DNA of 64,000 nucleotides from Chlamydiota bacterium (GTDB taxonomy: Bacteria > Chlamydiota > Chlamydiia > Chlamydiales > RGXB01), in assembly GCA_016866475.1 (NCBI GenBank), contig VGMF01000003.1:97157-161156 (forward strand), in the 5' to 3' direction. The number at the start of each line of letters is the position of its first letter. Position 1 is the stretch's first letter. The notes under the pieces are model-generated. The model searched no databases, had not been told where the DNA came from, and worked only from the letters and a program-made list of their open reading frames with translations. The position numbers were made by a program, and so were the translations under genes. Below, in pieces: positions 16,843 to 25,562 of this stretch.

Positions 16843-17471
16843 TGGATCGTATAGGACTCATTCTCCTGGCAGGGGGTAGCTCTTTGCGCTTTTCTAAAAA
16901 AAAGCTAAAGCAGCTTCTCCCTGTTTGTGGCCTCCCTTTATATCTTTACACGTTATCACGCCTTCAAAAGGCCTATCGCTTCTACGACATCGTAGTCGTC
17001 CTCAATCCCTCTATTAAGGCCCCTAATGGCCTTAAAACCGCATTGCCGGGCAAATCCTGGATCGAATCGGTTTATTCCGGATTCAATTTTTTACCATCGG
17101 AGGTCGACAAGGTGTTGGTGCATGATGCAGCTCGTCCTTTTTTTGACGCCTCCGATCTTTTAAACCTCATTGAACAATCCCAAACGACTAGTGTCGCTTC
17201 GTTAGGGTCCAAAGAACGCAACACCCTAGCAAGAATCGAGGAGAGTACAATCGATATAATAGACCGCACCCATATATGGGAAATTTTCACACCCCAGATT
17301 GCAAATCGTGAAATTTTCCTCTTGCCAATCAGCCCTACTAGCACCGATCTGATCACCCACGCCCTGTCCCATGGCGTTCAAGGAAAAATTTTTCCCTCCA
17401 ACCCCTTGAATATTAAGATCACCTACCCCCAAGATGAGGTTATTGGCGAAACGCTTGCAAAGGTTTTCTAG
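16842..17471 (+). CDS. ispD: 2-C-methyl-D-erythritol 4-phosphate cytidylyltransferase
   Basis: A 209-residue enzyme of the MEP isoprenoid pathway, transferring CMP to methylerythritol phosphate. The CTP-binding loop LLAGGSSLRFSKKKLKQLL at residues 8-26 corresponds to the family's A-A-G-x-G-x-R and the following lysine. VHDAARPFF and ERNTLARI (a version of the conserved D-T/K-R region) are also present. It is slightly shorter than E. coli IspD. The GTG start is coupled to the SWIB stop codon. Confidence 0.87.
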   Translation: MDRIGLILLAGGSSLRFSKKKLKQLLPVCGLPLYLYTLSRLQKAYRFYDIVVVLNPSIKAPNGLKTALPGKSWIESVYSGFNFLPSEVDKVLVHDAARPFFDASDLLNLIEQSQTTSVASLGSKERNTLARIEESTIDIIDRTHIWEIFTPQIANREIFLLPISPTSTDLITHALSHGVQGKIFPSNPLNIKITYPQDEVIGETLAKVF

Positions 17472-17547
17472 AATAGGCCCCTTTTCTTGTCATCAAATAG
17501 AAAAAAAGCTAAAATATCCCCTTAAGAAAAATTATTTTTACACCTTT

Positions 17548-18291
17548 ATGCAAAGATATAAGATCCGCGTTGCCTATGACGGCACAGGATTTTGCGGATT
17601 TCAAAAACAGCAAAACAGCCCTACGATCCAAGGGGCACTTGAGGGGGCGCTTTTTGATCTTGATGCAAAAGAGGTACAAGTAGTAGGGGCATCAAGAACC
17701 GATGCGGGTGTCCATGCCTGGGGGCAAATGGCCCATTTTGATCTTCTGCAACCGAGAGATCCCATGAGCGTCCAGAGGGCGATGAATGCCCGCCTTCCAA
17801 AAGAGATCAGAGTATTAAATATCGAAACAGCCGCTTCCGATTTTCATGCCCGCTTCGACGCTAAAAAAAAGACCTACACTTATACGCTCTCTACATCAGA
17901 GCTCCAATCCCCTTTCCATCGTCTCCATTCACTGCATTTCCCCCATCCTCTTGACCTTCTTCTCATGGAGAAGGCTTCAAACGTTCTTGAGGGGACCCGC
18001 GATTTTACCCAATTTGCAAATACAACAACGGAAAAAAACCGTCCCCCTTCTAATTCCAGGACACTTTACAATGTCTTTTTTAAGGTGGAAAAAGAGTTTT
18101 TGGTCTTCTCCTTTACCGGTAACGGTTTTTTATACAACATGGTGCGCAATCTTGTCGGCGCTTTGCTTGAAGTAGGGCAAAAAAAACTCTCTTTTGAGGA
18201 TTTTAAAGCCCTTTTGTCTCCTGAGATTCGACCCCGTTGCTACACCACAATGCCCCCTCAAGCACTTTGCCTGAAAGAAATCCTCTACTAA
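17548..18291 (+). CDS. truA: tRNA pseudouridine(38-40) synthase
   Basis: A 247-residue enzyme isomerising uridines 38-40 in the tRNA anticodon arm. The N-terminus RYKIRVAYDGTGFCGFQ and the catalytic block GASRTDAGVHAWGQ, with the essential Asp, are canonical, as is the later GNGFLYNMVRNLVGAL. I chose the ATG at 17548 because family similarity begins there; a longer frame from 17434 overlaps the end of ispD and adds unrelated residues. It follows ispD as in Chlamydia. Confidence 0.94.
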   Translation: MQRYKIRVAYDGTGFCGFQKQQNSPTIQGALEGALFDLDAKEVQVVGASRTDAGVHAWGQMAHFDLLQPRDPMSVQRAMNARLPKEIRVLNIETAASDFHARFDAKKKTYTYTLSTSELQSPFHRLHSLHFPHPLDLLLMEKASNVLEGTRDFTQFANTTTEKNRPPSNSRTLYNVFFKVEKEFLVFSFTGNGFLYNMVRNLVGALLEVGQKKLSFEDFKALLSPEIRPRCYTTMPPQALCLKEILY

Positions 18292-18426
18292 GACTTTTTT
18301 ATCAGGGGTTAAATGCTCCTCTTTTATAATCGAGAGGAAAACCTTCCTCTAACAAATTAAAAATATCTTTTTTTTATCCTTACAAAATGTTAAACTAAAT
18401 TTCTTAATTGATATTTTGGTATTTGT

Positions 18427-19272
18427 ATGGTTTACAGGATATTTCTTTTATTCACCCTTTCATTTTCTTTAGTTTCAGAACAAAAGTATATTCAAGCTCA
18501 TCTAGAGGGCCAGCTTGGCAATCAATTTTTCATCATTGCAAATGCCCTAAGTCATGCCTACGAGAATAATGCAATAGCTACATTCCCTGATTTAAAAGAA
18601 AGCACCTCCTATAATATACCTCTCAACTACGAAAAAGTATTTTTTCGGTTGAATACTTTTCGACCAGATAGCCCATTTGAGGTTTATCAACAGCCCGAAT
18701 TCCACTACCGACCCCTCCCCTTTCTAGGGAATATGAAACTCTACGGCTTCTATCAATCGGAAAAATTTTTTAAGAAGCATTTTGACCGGATACGCCCCTA
18801 TTTTGAGCCCTCCGAGGAGGTCATGACAACTTTAAAAAGGGATTATGCGGATATACTTGAGCATCCAAAAACTGTGGGTGTCCATGTGCGAACATGCATA
18901 GAAAACAATCCCACCTACCATCCATTTGCCACTTGGAAATACCTGAAAAAAGCGCTGAAATTTTTCGGTAAAGAGTACCGTTTTATCATCATTTCGAATG
19001 AACCGGATCGGGTGGAAAGATACGTACGAGGAATCGCTCCCGGATTTGATCTCACCTTCATCCGAGGGAATCCCCACTATATTGACTTCTACCTTTTAAG
19101 CATGTGCAAACATCAGGTAACTGCAAATTCAACCTTCTCCTGGTGGGCAGCATATTTAAATAAGAATCCAGACAAAAAAGTCGTATCTCCCTCCTGCAAG
19201 CGCTGGTTTGGAATTATGTATAAAGATTTCGATACAAAAGACATTCAACCGGATACCTGGATTCAAATTTAA
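18427..19272 (+). CDS. Exported alpha-1,2-fucosyltransferase-like enzyme (GT11)
   Basis: A 281-residue GT11-family glycosyltransferase. Family segments are HLEGQLGNQFFIIANAL near residues 25-41, GVHVRTC (the H-x-R region that binds the GDP-sugar, here lacking the usual second Arg), and ANSTFSWWAAYLN near the C-terminus. GT11 enzymes move fucose from GDP-fucose to galactose; the donor here is inferred from the family. Unusually, the first 18 residues form a signal peptide (Arg, then a Leu/Phe/Ser-rich core), suggesting export. It is convergent with a second exported glycosyltransferase, 5 nt away. Confidence 0.83.
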   Translation: MVYRIFLLFTLSFSLVSEQKYIQAHLEGQLGNQFFIIANALSHAYENNAIATFPDLKESTSYNIPLNYEKVFFRLNTFRPDSPFEVYQQPEFHYRPLPFLGNMKLYGFYQSEKFFKKHFDRIRPYFEPSEEVMTTLKRDYADILEHPKTVGVHVRTCIENNPTYHPFATWKYLKKALKFFGKEYRFIIISNEPDRVERYVRGIAPGFDLTFIRGNPHYIDFYLLSMCKHQVTANSTFSWWAAYLNKNPDKKVVSPSCKRWFGIMYKDFDTKDIQPDTWIQI

Positions 19273-19277
19273 TTCCT

Positions 19278-20072
19278 TTAGAGAGCTTGGTAGGGCTTTT
19301 TTCTCTTAATATATCTTTCAGTAGCAACTTGAAACTCTGGTTTTAGTTTAAAATCACTTATGGGGTTGGATGTATTGTAGACGTAGAGCTCGTTTGGTAT
19401 AAATCTATAATGGCCATTTCTTGCCATCTCCATCATCGGTAGCATTAATGCAACATCGGCAGCTACCTGATAAAATTGCCTTTTGTACATAAAATCGATT
19501 TTCGCAATTTTTTTAAACAACCATGCCTTGTAGGTTCTAAGGTGGCTAAAATAAAAGGGGCACATTCTAAAAAAATTTAAATTTTTTGTAGGTGCAACTG
19601 CTTGACAATGCCCTTTTTCGTTAAATGTTGTCCTATATTGCCCATAGGTGATCCAGATATCAGCCTCTTTATCATCATACACTTCGGCTAAAACTTTTAA
19701 AACCTGAGGGTGAGCCAATGTATCGTCCCCATCAAGGGTGACCACGATCTCATCGTCATCAATATACTTGTGGGTATAAAAATAGAAATTGGACATTGTT
19801 CCTTGATTAAAGAGATTGGAGAAAAGTGCCACCTTCTCTTTTCTTGGATGATTTTCAATAAATTTATTAGCTATTTCCAACGTCCGGTCACTAGAGGCAT
19901 CGTTGACATAAATCACCCGAAAATTTTCATAGTCTTGACTCAATGCGCTCTGAAGATTTTGCTTCACCCATTTTTGATTATTATAGGAAAGAATCAAAAT
20001 GACAAATTTTGACGCCTCACAAAAACCCAAAATAGGGATAAGGACCATTAAGATCAAAAATAGACTTTTCAT
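19278..20072 (-). CDS. Exported GT2-family glycosyltransferase
   Basis: A 264-residue GT-A fold glycosyltransferase. The Rossmann-like start FVILILSYNNQKW, YVNDASSDRTLEIA and the metal-binding DGDD in VVTLDGDDTL near residue 115 are typical of GT2. The first 20 residues (a Lys followed by Leu/Ile/Val-rich core, then FCEA) form a signal peptide placed directly before the catalytic domain, and no other membrane segment is present. The enzyme therefore looks periplasmic or secreted, unusual for a nucleotide-sugar enzyme. Donor and acceptor are unknown. Confidence 0.82.
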   Translation of the reverse strand: MKSLFLILMVLIPILGFCEASKFVILILSYNNQKWVKQNLQSALSQDYENFRVIYVNDASSDRTLEIANKFIENHPRKEKVALFSNLFNQGTMSNFYFYTHKYIDDDEIVVTLDGDDTLAHPQVLKVLAEVYDDKEADIWITYGQYRTTFNEKGHCQAVAPTKNLNFFRMCPFYFSHLRTYKAWLFKKIAKIDFMYKRQFYQVAADVALMLPMMEMARNGHYRFIPNELYVYNTSNPISDFKLKPEFQVATERYIKRKKPYQAL

Positions 20073-20251
20073 AATCTAAACCATTCTAAACTGTTCAAAA
20101 AGATAGAGTAAAAGAAAGATTTGGGTAAATGGAAAACAAGGGGACACTATTTTAATACCCCCCTTTTTAATTAAAGAGTCCCGTTTTTTCACGCTTGGGC
20201 CTAGATCGTCAAGAGGACAGCGATTTTTGAAAAATGGATTTGAGAAATCGC

Positions 20252-20281
20252 TTGCCCGAGAACACCCGTTTAAGTTAATAT
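20252..20281 (+). promoter_or_regulatory. Promoter of tRNA-Leu(CAA)
   Basis: TTGCCC (20252-20257) and TAATAT (20276-20281) are spaced by 18 nt and end 19 nt before the tRNA, a plausible distance for a short tRNA leader. Confidence 0.55.
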
Positions 20282-20300
20282 ATAACCCGTTTTCATACAT

Positions 20301-20383
20301 GCCGATGTGGTGGAATGGTAGACGCGGTAGACTCAAAATCTACTCTAGGCGACTAGGTGCTGGTTCGAGTCCGGTCATCGGCA
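20301..20383 (+). tRNA. tRNA-Leu (anticodon CAA)
   Basis: An 83-nt class II tRNA. The acceptor stem GCCGATG pairs with CATCGGC, with discriminator A. The anticodon arm GTAGA-CTCAAAA-TCTAC gives anticodon CAA (reads UUG). It has the long variable arm expected of tRNA-Leu and the TTCGAGT T-loop. No CCA is encoded. Confidence 0.97.
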
Positions 20384-20387
20384 TTCT

Positions 20388-20417
20388 AAAGGAGGTCTTT
20401 TTTGGATCTCCTTTTTA
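20388..20417 (+). terminator. Terminator after tRNA-Leu(CAA)
   Basis: A stem of ten positions with one mismatch (AAAGGAGGTC with GATCTCCTTT) is followed by T-rich sequence, 4 nt after the tRNA. Confidence 0.75.
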
Positions 20418-20419
20418 TT

Positions 20420-21526
20420 TTAAGACTGTACTAGAGATTTGGCTCTATTTCTATGAATAAAAAAGCGGCCTGTATTGAAAAGTGTGATTGCGATGATCAC
20501 AGGGTAGGTGAATTCAAGGATGGGTGCCAGAATACGAGCTATCGTCGAAAACTCAAGGTAAGCAACGGTAAATGCAATCACGAGGGTTAAGAGGAGGGCA
20601 ATCCATTTCTTTTGGCAACCCCACACATGCTCTTGCAAAAAATTTGTAAAAAGGCGTGTCAATACAAGCGCGGTTGTAAGGCAAGCTAAAATACTTGTAA
20701 GAGCCACCAGCTTTCCCCCAACATCGCCCAAAATAACCTTGGCAATCATTGAAAGGACTAATTGCGGTTCTACATCTACCACATAACTATTGTAACAAGA
20801 ACCTAAGTAGACAAACGCTATATAAATAGATCCTAATAGGAAGGCTGCAAGGATCGAGGCGCTTAAAAACACTTTGTTGCGCACATCCTGCCTTTCAAAA
20901 TACAATCGATCCAGATGTTCAAGTATAAAAATAGAAAAAAACAGGGCTGCTATAAGATCCATTGTTTGGTAGCCTTGAAAAAACCCCTCAATAAAAGCCC
21001 CTTTTGTATTCAAACTTGACCCCTCGGGCCCAACACCTTTGAACCCAAAAAAAAGGATTGCCCCGATGCAAAAAAGCAGTATCGGGGTCAAAAACTTCCC
21101 TAGGGAATTGACTAAAATTGCCCTTCTGAAAGTGAGAAAAGAAATCAAAAGACAGGTTGAGGCGCTTACAATAGTCAAACTGGAGTTTGGAATAAAAAAC
21201 TGCACCCCTCCATGAATCACCGTCAAACAACGGGCTAAAACGCCGAAAGGCCCCATCAGTGCAAGTGCTACAAAGGAAAAATAAAATGTCCCTTTAGGCC
21301 CAAAAAATCTTAAAAACTTCCCCAGGTCTCCTTTATACAATGAGATTGCCCAAACTCCAAAAAAAGGGAGAGCGACTCCAGAGACTAAAATCCCTAAAGA
21401 GGCAATCCATGGGTGGGATGAGGCCTCCACCCCAACTAAAAGAGGAAAAACCAAATTACCGGATCCAAAAAACATGGAAAATAGGGCAAATCCAGACTCC
21501 ACGGTGTTTTTCAAATTTCTTTCCAA
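20420..21526 (-). CDS. brnQ: Branched-chain amino-acid carrier (LIVCS family)
   Basis: A 368-residue polytopic inner-membrane protein of the BrnQ family, which imports Leu/Ile/Val with Na+ or H+. The first membrane segment has the signature ALFSMFFGSGNLVFPLLVG, and the protein continues with about ten further hydrophobic segments; GYQTMDLIAALFF is another family block. At 368 residues it is shorter than the roughly 430-440 typical of BrnQ, mostly through compact loops and a short C-terminus. It is convergent with tRNA-Leu. Confidence 0.88.
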   Translation of the reverse strand: MERNLKNTVESGFALFSMFFGSGNLVFPLLVGVEASSHPWIASLGILVSGVALPFFGVWAISLYKGDLGKFLRFFGPKGTFYFSFVALALMGPFGVLARCLTVIHGGVQFFIPNSSLTIVSASTCLLISFLTFRRAILVNSLGKFLTPILLFCIGAILFFGFKGVGPEGSSLNTKGAFIEGFFQGYQTMDLIAALFFSIFILEHLDRLYFERQDVRNKVFLSASILAAFLLGSIYIAFVYLGSCYNSYVVDVEPQLVLSMIAKVILGDVGGKLVALTSILACLTTALVLTRLFTNFLQEHVWGCQKKWIALLLTLVIAFTVAYLEFSTIARILAPILEFTYPVIIAITLFNTGRFFIHRNRAKSLVQS

Positions 21527-21836
21527 TTTGTCCCCTTTTTTTGCTATTCATAGTGGCAGAATTCAAACTCTGAGCAAAATGTTTAAAAAACATGCCCGGT
21601 TTTAAAGCCTTTATGACTGTATAATCTCTTTAGTTAGAATGGAAAAGACTATATATTAAAGAAAAAAATTTTGCAAAATAAATGGGGCTTTGTTCCCACT
21701 AAACATCTCAGCTCTTTGCTGGGGCGTTTGCGTAAAAAAAAGAGAAGATTTTTTACAATCTTCCCTTTTTCCATCGTGAGGGCTACGAAAAAAATTAGTC
21801 CCTAGATGCTATGAGATGTAGTGGTTTTCGCCTTGG
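21527..21836. other. 310-nt intergenic region, possible small RNA
   Basis: No coding sequence is visible. A TATAAT hexamer lies at 21620-21625 without a convincing -35 box, and a hairpin with T-runs on both strands ends at 21770. If the TATAAT is used, a transcript of about 140 nt would result, but the region may equally just hold the leader of brnQ and the terminator of the 22337-21837 gene. Confidence 0.35.
21744..21770. terminator. Bidirectional rho-independent terminator
   Basis: GAAGATT and AATCTTC form a perfect 7-bp stem with loop TTTTAC. CCTTTTT follows on the plus strand and TCTTTTTTTT on the minus strand. On the minus strand it lies about 70 nt after the end of the envelope-protein gene, its likely user. 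Confidence 0.75.
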
Positions 21837-22337
21837 CTAAGATGGGAGATCCTTTAAACTATTTTCCGGTATATTTGAGAAAGCCGTAACGATCAATTTA
21901 GCTTCCGGGGACATCGCCGCTTGGTCTTCTGCATGCATTTCATTTAAAAGAGCACTCACCTCGGAGCCATACAAATGGACAATCAAAGTCTGGTCTATCT
22001 GAGTATCTTTCAATATTGTTGCCATGAAAACGTTTGGATTTCTTACGCCTGCATCCCAGAGTAGGAGCATAGCCTCAATATTTCTTTGGAGTGGAGCGAT
22101 AGAACCCTCTTCAGCGATCCGTATTTTTACAAGCTCCTGCACCTTCATGGCATCAAAATCAGAACTGGATCGAAATTTCTCCTCCAAAAGTCCAAACTCA
22201 TTTTCCGAGCGTACCGCCTCGATCTGCGTTTCGTCAGTGACCGGAGAGGCCGCGTCTTTAGAGCATAGTCCTAAAACCGGCGCTAGAGTCACTAGACCAA
22301 AAAGAAAAAGAATTTTTTTTAAAATCAAGATGTGCAT
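21837..22337 (-). CDS. Unknown small exported protein
   Basis: A 166-residue protein I do not recognise. The N-terminus has two Lys followed by a hydrophobic core (about residues 9-22) and reads as a signal peptide. A Cys follows (LGLCSKD), but the -1 Leu is a poor lipobox, so signal peptidase I cleavage is as likely as lipidation. The mature part is acidic, predicted mostly helical and without repeats. It is transcribed alone, divergent from the HAD gene. Confidence 0.65.
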   Translation of the reverse strand: MHILILKKILFLFGLVTLAPVLGLCSKDAASPVTDETQIEAVRSENEFGLLEEKFRSSSDFDAMKVQELVKIRIAEEGSIAPLQRNIEAMLLLWDAGVRNPNVFMATILKDTQIDQTLIVHLYGSEVSALLNEMHAEDQAAMSPEAKLIVTAFSNIPENSLKDLPS

Positions 22338-22422
22338 CTCATCATTCCTTTTTAATTAGACAAAATTATAAATTAACGGCATCATTTAATCTATAAATAA
22401 ATTGATCAACTTACCTAACTTT

Positions 22423-23121
22423 ATGATTGAGAATATCTTGGATTTCGACGCGTTCTTGTTTGATCTTGATGGCACCCTCATTGACACTGAGCCCCTTCAT
22501 ATGGCCGCTTGGAAGCAAACTGTTCAAACCTATGGATTTACACTGAATTGGTCTTTAAAACAGTATCTTTCAAATGCCTTAGTTTCTAGGCCCCATCTGT
22601 TTGAGGCGATTTACCATGCTTGCCCGGGGCTCAAAGAGCTTTTTCCTAATGGGGAGCTTTTACGACAAGAGAAGATCCGGATCTATGAAGATTTGCTGCT
22701 CAAAAGCCCACCCGAATGGACCTTAGGGGCATTAGAGTTTTTGTCATGGCTTAAAGATCATAATAAAGAGATGGTGATTGTGACCAATTCACCCCGCAAG
22801 CATGTGGATACCTATAAACACCTTCCATTTACCAATTTTTTTAAGAAAATTTTAACAATCGATGATTTTGTCCATCCGAAGCCTGATCCCGCAGGCTACC
22901 TATCAGCTCTATCCTTTCTAAAAAAAAAGGGGCAGGATTGCCTTGTATTTGAAGACTCTTTAAAAGGGATCCTTTCGGCAAAAAACGCGGGGGTTAAATC
23001 TCTTTTGATTGCTACCGAAGATTATAAAAAAAGCGCCTCGATTCCGACAACCGAACCTTTCGCCCCTTCATTTCAAGACATTCTTTTCAGAATTTGTAAA
23101 AAAACCGGGTACTCGGCTTAG
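22423..23121 (+). CDS. HAD-superfamily phosphatase (beta-phosphoglucomutase-like)
   Basis: A 232-residue HAD hydrolase. Motif I FLFDLDGTLIDTEPLH is near residues 11-26 with the nucleophile and acid Asp; motif II is VTNSPRKH; motif III/IV is KPDPAGYL and VFEDSLKGILSAKNAG. The helical cap between motifs I and II places it with beta-phosphoglucomutase and phosphoglycolate phosphatases, so the substrate is likely a small sugar or glycol phosphate. ATG 22423 is preferred over an in-frame TTG at 22402; neither has a clear ribosome-binding site. Confidence 0.82.
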   Translation: MIENILDFDAFLFDLDGTLIDTEPLHMAAWKQTVQTYGFTLNWSLKQYLSNALVSRPHLFEAIYHACPGLKELFPNGELLRQEKIRIYEDLLLKSPPEWTLGALEFLSWLKDHNKEMVIVTNSPRKHVDTYKHLPFTNFFKKILTIDDFVHPKPDPAGYLSALSFLKKKGQDCLVFEDSLKGILSAKNAGVKSLLIATEDYKKSASIPTTEPFAPSFQDILFRICKKTGYSA

Positions 23122-23167
23122 TACAAATAACCCCTTTAGCTTCTTTTTTTGATACAGAGAAAAAATT

Positions 23168-23809
23168 TCATGAAGCCTCTTTTCTCCATCGAACCATCAC
23201 AGTTTGGCTTTCACCCCAGAGATCCGCATCCTCAATAGAGAATCCGGTGAACGAAATTTCAACTCCCTCTTTAGGCCGTAAAATTTTTTCCATCTGTTTT
23301 TTCAATGCATCCCGATCGACACCCTCAAGTCGAACAACCACACGGTCTTTTTGTTCGAATGAATCGCTTGCCTCTATGTAATCTTGATGCTGTTTACAAC
23401 GATACCCGATCAATACTTTAAGCCTTTTTTGATAATGAGCTTGAAAGCGGTTCAAAAATTGGGCTAATTCCAAAGCTATAGAATCCGTCGCATCATGGAT
23501 ACCACCGCAATCCTCCAAGATCCTGTTTCCAGTTTTTCTGGGCGTATTCTTTTTTGACCCACGACACGAAAAAGCCTCCTTCGGAATGTCCCAATAGCCT
23601 AAAGGGAGGGATTCTCCGAATAAAAACTCTGTATCGCCCCCGATGTAACGGGGCTCCTCCAAATATGGTCCCGGCCCGGGATGGTTCAGACTCACCATCT
23701 CTTTTTTTGTCGCAGAACAGGGGGTATTGCGGGGATTTTGAGCCGATCCACAGGCACCTAACATCAGTAGAGTTAATACGTTAGATTGGATAGTTGAAAA
23801 TTTTAACAT
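23168..23809 (-). CDS. Predicted lipoprotein of unknown function
   Basis: A 213-residue protein. Starting at 23809 it has a signal peptide ending in the lipobox LGAC, so the mature protein should be lipidated at this Cys. The frame from 23869 adds 20 unlikely residues. The mature part has a Pro/Gly-rich stretch, several Cys (for example SCRGSKK, EDCGG) and a C-terminal alpha/beta region (LKVLIGYRCKQHQDY, VVVRLEGVDRDALKKQME). I do not recognise the family. It lies convergent with the HAD gene. Confidence 0.72.
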   Translation of the reverse strand: MLKFSTIQSNVLTLLMLGACGSAQNPRNTPCSATKKEMVSLNHPGPGPYLEEPRYIGGDTEFLFGESLPLGYWDIPKEAFSCRGSKKNTPRKTGNRILEDCGGIHDATDSIALELAQFLNRFQAHYQKRLKVLIGYRCKQHQDYIEASDSFEQKDRVVVRLEGVDRDALKKQMEKILRPKEGVEISFTGFSIEDADLWGESQTVMVRWRKEAS

Positions 23810-23931
23810 AAAATAGTATATAAAAAGTTGTGAGAGATTATTAGGTATAACAGGAAATTCTACCACCACGTCAAGAGGTTTTAAACCTGGACGAGAGTAG
23901 TAAGTACGACCGGCGACTTTTGCGCTTCCTT

Positions 23932-25173
23932 TTAATCTCTCTCTTTTTTTAACGCTGTACTTTTTATCAAAGCCTCCTTAGCCAGTCTTTGGATTGGCTC
24001 GAGCTGAATCTCCTTTTTGCCAAGATAGATTTCCAGAGGGCGCACGTACCCATCCATCAAACCAAGTCTCGTCCATTCAACAATATCGTTAGCTTCGGCA
24101 ACTCTTTGGTAATTTTTTTTCAAAGACTCGTGATCTAAAAAAAGACTTGAGATCTCGTACTTTTTGACCAAATCCTTTTCAAAACCACCCCCTTGAAAAT
24201 TTTTGCAACCCCATTCTTCCAAATCCAGCCTGCTATAGAAGTCGTTCAACGTTTTTCGCTCGTCTGAAACACCCACCAGCTCAATTGAGGCGGCACCAAG
24301 ATAAACGGCTATCCGGACACAAAAATTCAGCGTGTCGTAACCCCCCTCAAACAAAAGATCTGGAAGACCGGCCCAATTTGCAACATCCTGCTCAAAAGGG
24401 TATAAATTATTCTGACCCGCCCATATCAAATCCCCTTTACACATCTGCAAAAATTCCGTTTTGGCCCTTAATTGAAAAAAGGTTGGAATAGCATGCTCTG
24501 CATATTTAGAGGCTTCCGGGTCGGGATCGATTAGCGTCGCAAAATCGGGTCTTATCCCTGCATCCATTAAATTTTTTGCAGCCGAGCCTGCTGCGATGAC
24601 CCAATGTGTTTTTTTTGCTTCCTCAATTAGTTTCAGGGTCTCTTTTTCCATCAAAGCACCCCCTACTATGAGCCAAGGAGCATGAAAATCCCCTTTCAAT
24701 GAGGACATGAGACTAAACTTAGGAAATGTGAGTAAGGAATGGAATACATTTCTAAAATGAGAAAGCCCGAGATTTTTTCCTTCTTGGTGCAAAGCCTCGA
24801 AATGGATCGCATCCTCCACAAAATTTCTAAAAAGTCTCGAGGGACCTTTAGTGAATACCTCAAATTTTTTCCCACCCAAAAAAAAGGGGAATTTTCTTTC
24901 TGTAGCTATGGTTACATTAGGTGCACTCAAAAGCATTTCAAAAACAGGATCTTCAAGGACTCCTCGAATTTTAGAGACCTCCTCCTCAACAAAAATCACC
25001 TCTTTGTCGATGAGGTCGGGCAAGGATTGGAGCCATTCTACTCCATCAAACAAAATAAGCTCTTTTTCAGAAAAGACTTTGGGCTCGTAAATAACCTTTT
25101 TTTGTTCTTGTTGGATTCGCACCAGCCATCCGAGAAAAGGATTTTTATCTATTAATCTTTCAATAACCTGCAT
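23932..25173 (-). CDS. DUF115 / MptE-like (6-hydroxymethylpterin pyrophosphokinase-like) protein
   Basis: A 413-residue protein with the DUF115 core found in MAF flagellin-glycosylation proteins and archaeal MptE. Diagnostic segments are WLIVGGALMEKETL near residues 168-181, VIAAGSAAKNLMDAGIRPDF near 192-211 and TLIDPDPEAS. No membrane segment is seen. Its start overlaps the preceding nuclease-like gene by 22 nt, so it is the last gene of a tightly packed operon. Whether it transfers a nucleotide-sugar, as proposed for MAF proteins, is inference. Confidence 0.7.
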   Translation of the reverse strand: MQVIERLIDKNPFLGWLVRIQQEQKKVIYEPKVFSEKELILFDGVEWLQSLPDLIDKEVIFVEEEVSKIRGVLEDPVFEMLLSAPNVTIATERKFPFFLGGKKFEVFTKGPSRLFRNFVEDAIHFEALHQEGKNLGLSHFRNVFHSLLTFPKFSLMSSLKGDFHAPWLIVGGALMEKETLKLIEEAKKTHWVIAAGSAAKNLMDAGIRPDFATLIDPDPEASKYAEHAIPTFFQLRAKTEFLQMCKGDLIWAGQNNLYPFEQDVANWAGLPDLLFEGGYDTLNFCVRIAVYLGAASIELVGVSDERKTLNDFYSRLDLEEWGCKNFQGGGFEKDLVKKYEISSLFLDHESLKKNYQRVAEANDIVEWTRLGLMDGYVRPLEIYLGKKEIQLEPIQRLAKEALIKSTALKKERD

Positions 25174-25562
25174 AAATCCTCATAGGGCCTTAACTCTCCC
25201 AGATAGCTAATCCCCCCTTTAGAAATTCTATACAATCCCTCATGGTCTTGACTCACCCAGGCGATAAAAGGGGCCTGAATCCAGTGATTGTATCCCAAAA
25301 GCTGCTGAAAAGCTGCCGCATTGGGTTTGTGGTGCTTACATTCAAACAACACTAATGGCCTCAAATTCTCTTGTTCGAAATGGTATGCCAGAAGGTCTAT
25401 ACGACGATCTTTAGGCAGAGTTTTTGACCTCAAGTTTTGATTAAAATGGGGCAATTGATGTATCGCCCTCTCCTTGACAAGCAATTGAGAGGGAAACAAA
25501 AACAATTTGCACAAACGATCCATCAGATCCTGACGGATCTTCTCTTCAGGATGGTTCAACAA
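25152..25562 (-). CDS. Stand-alone PD-(D/E)XK nuclease-like domain (HsdR_N type)
   Basis: A 136-residue protein matching the N-terminal nuclease-fold domain of type I restriction enzyme R subunits. The core motif is present: Asp56 in DRRIDLLAY and Glu74-Cys-Lys76 in VLFECKHHKP, followed by FQQLLGYNHW, the usual Gln/Tyr helix. There are no HsdM, HsdS or helicase partners, so a restriction system is not indicated. It overlaps its neighbours on both sides (17 nt with hpf, 22 nt with DUF115). The active-site residues are intact, so nuclease activity is possible. Confidence 0.72.
   Translation of the reverse strand: MLNHPEEKIRQDLMDRLCKLFLFPSQLLVKERAIHQLPHFNQNLRSKTLPKDRRIDLLAYHFEQENLRPLVLFECKHHKPNAAAFQQLLGYNHWIQAPFIAWVSQDHEGLYRISKGGISYLGELRPYEDLCRLLKD

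Noticed and set aside
25152..25562. Type I restriction-modification system
   Set aside because: Only the small nuclease-like domain is present; no methyltransferase, specificity or helicase subunit is near.
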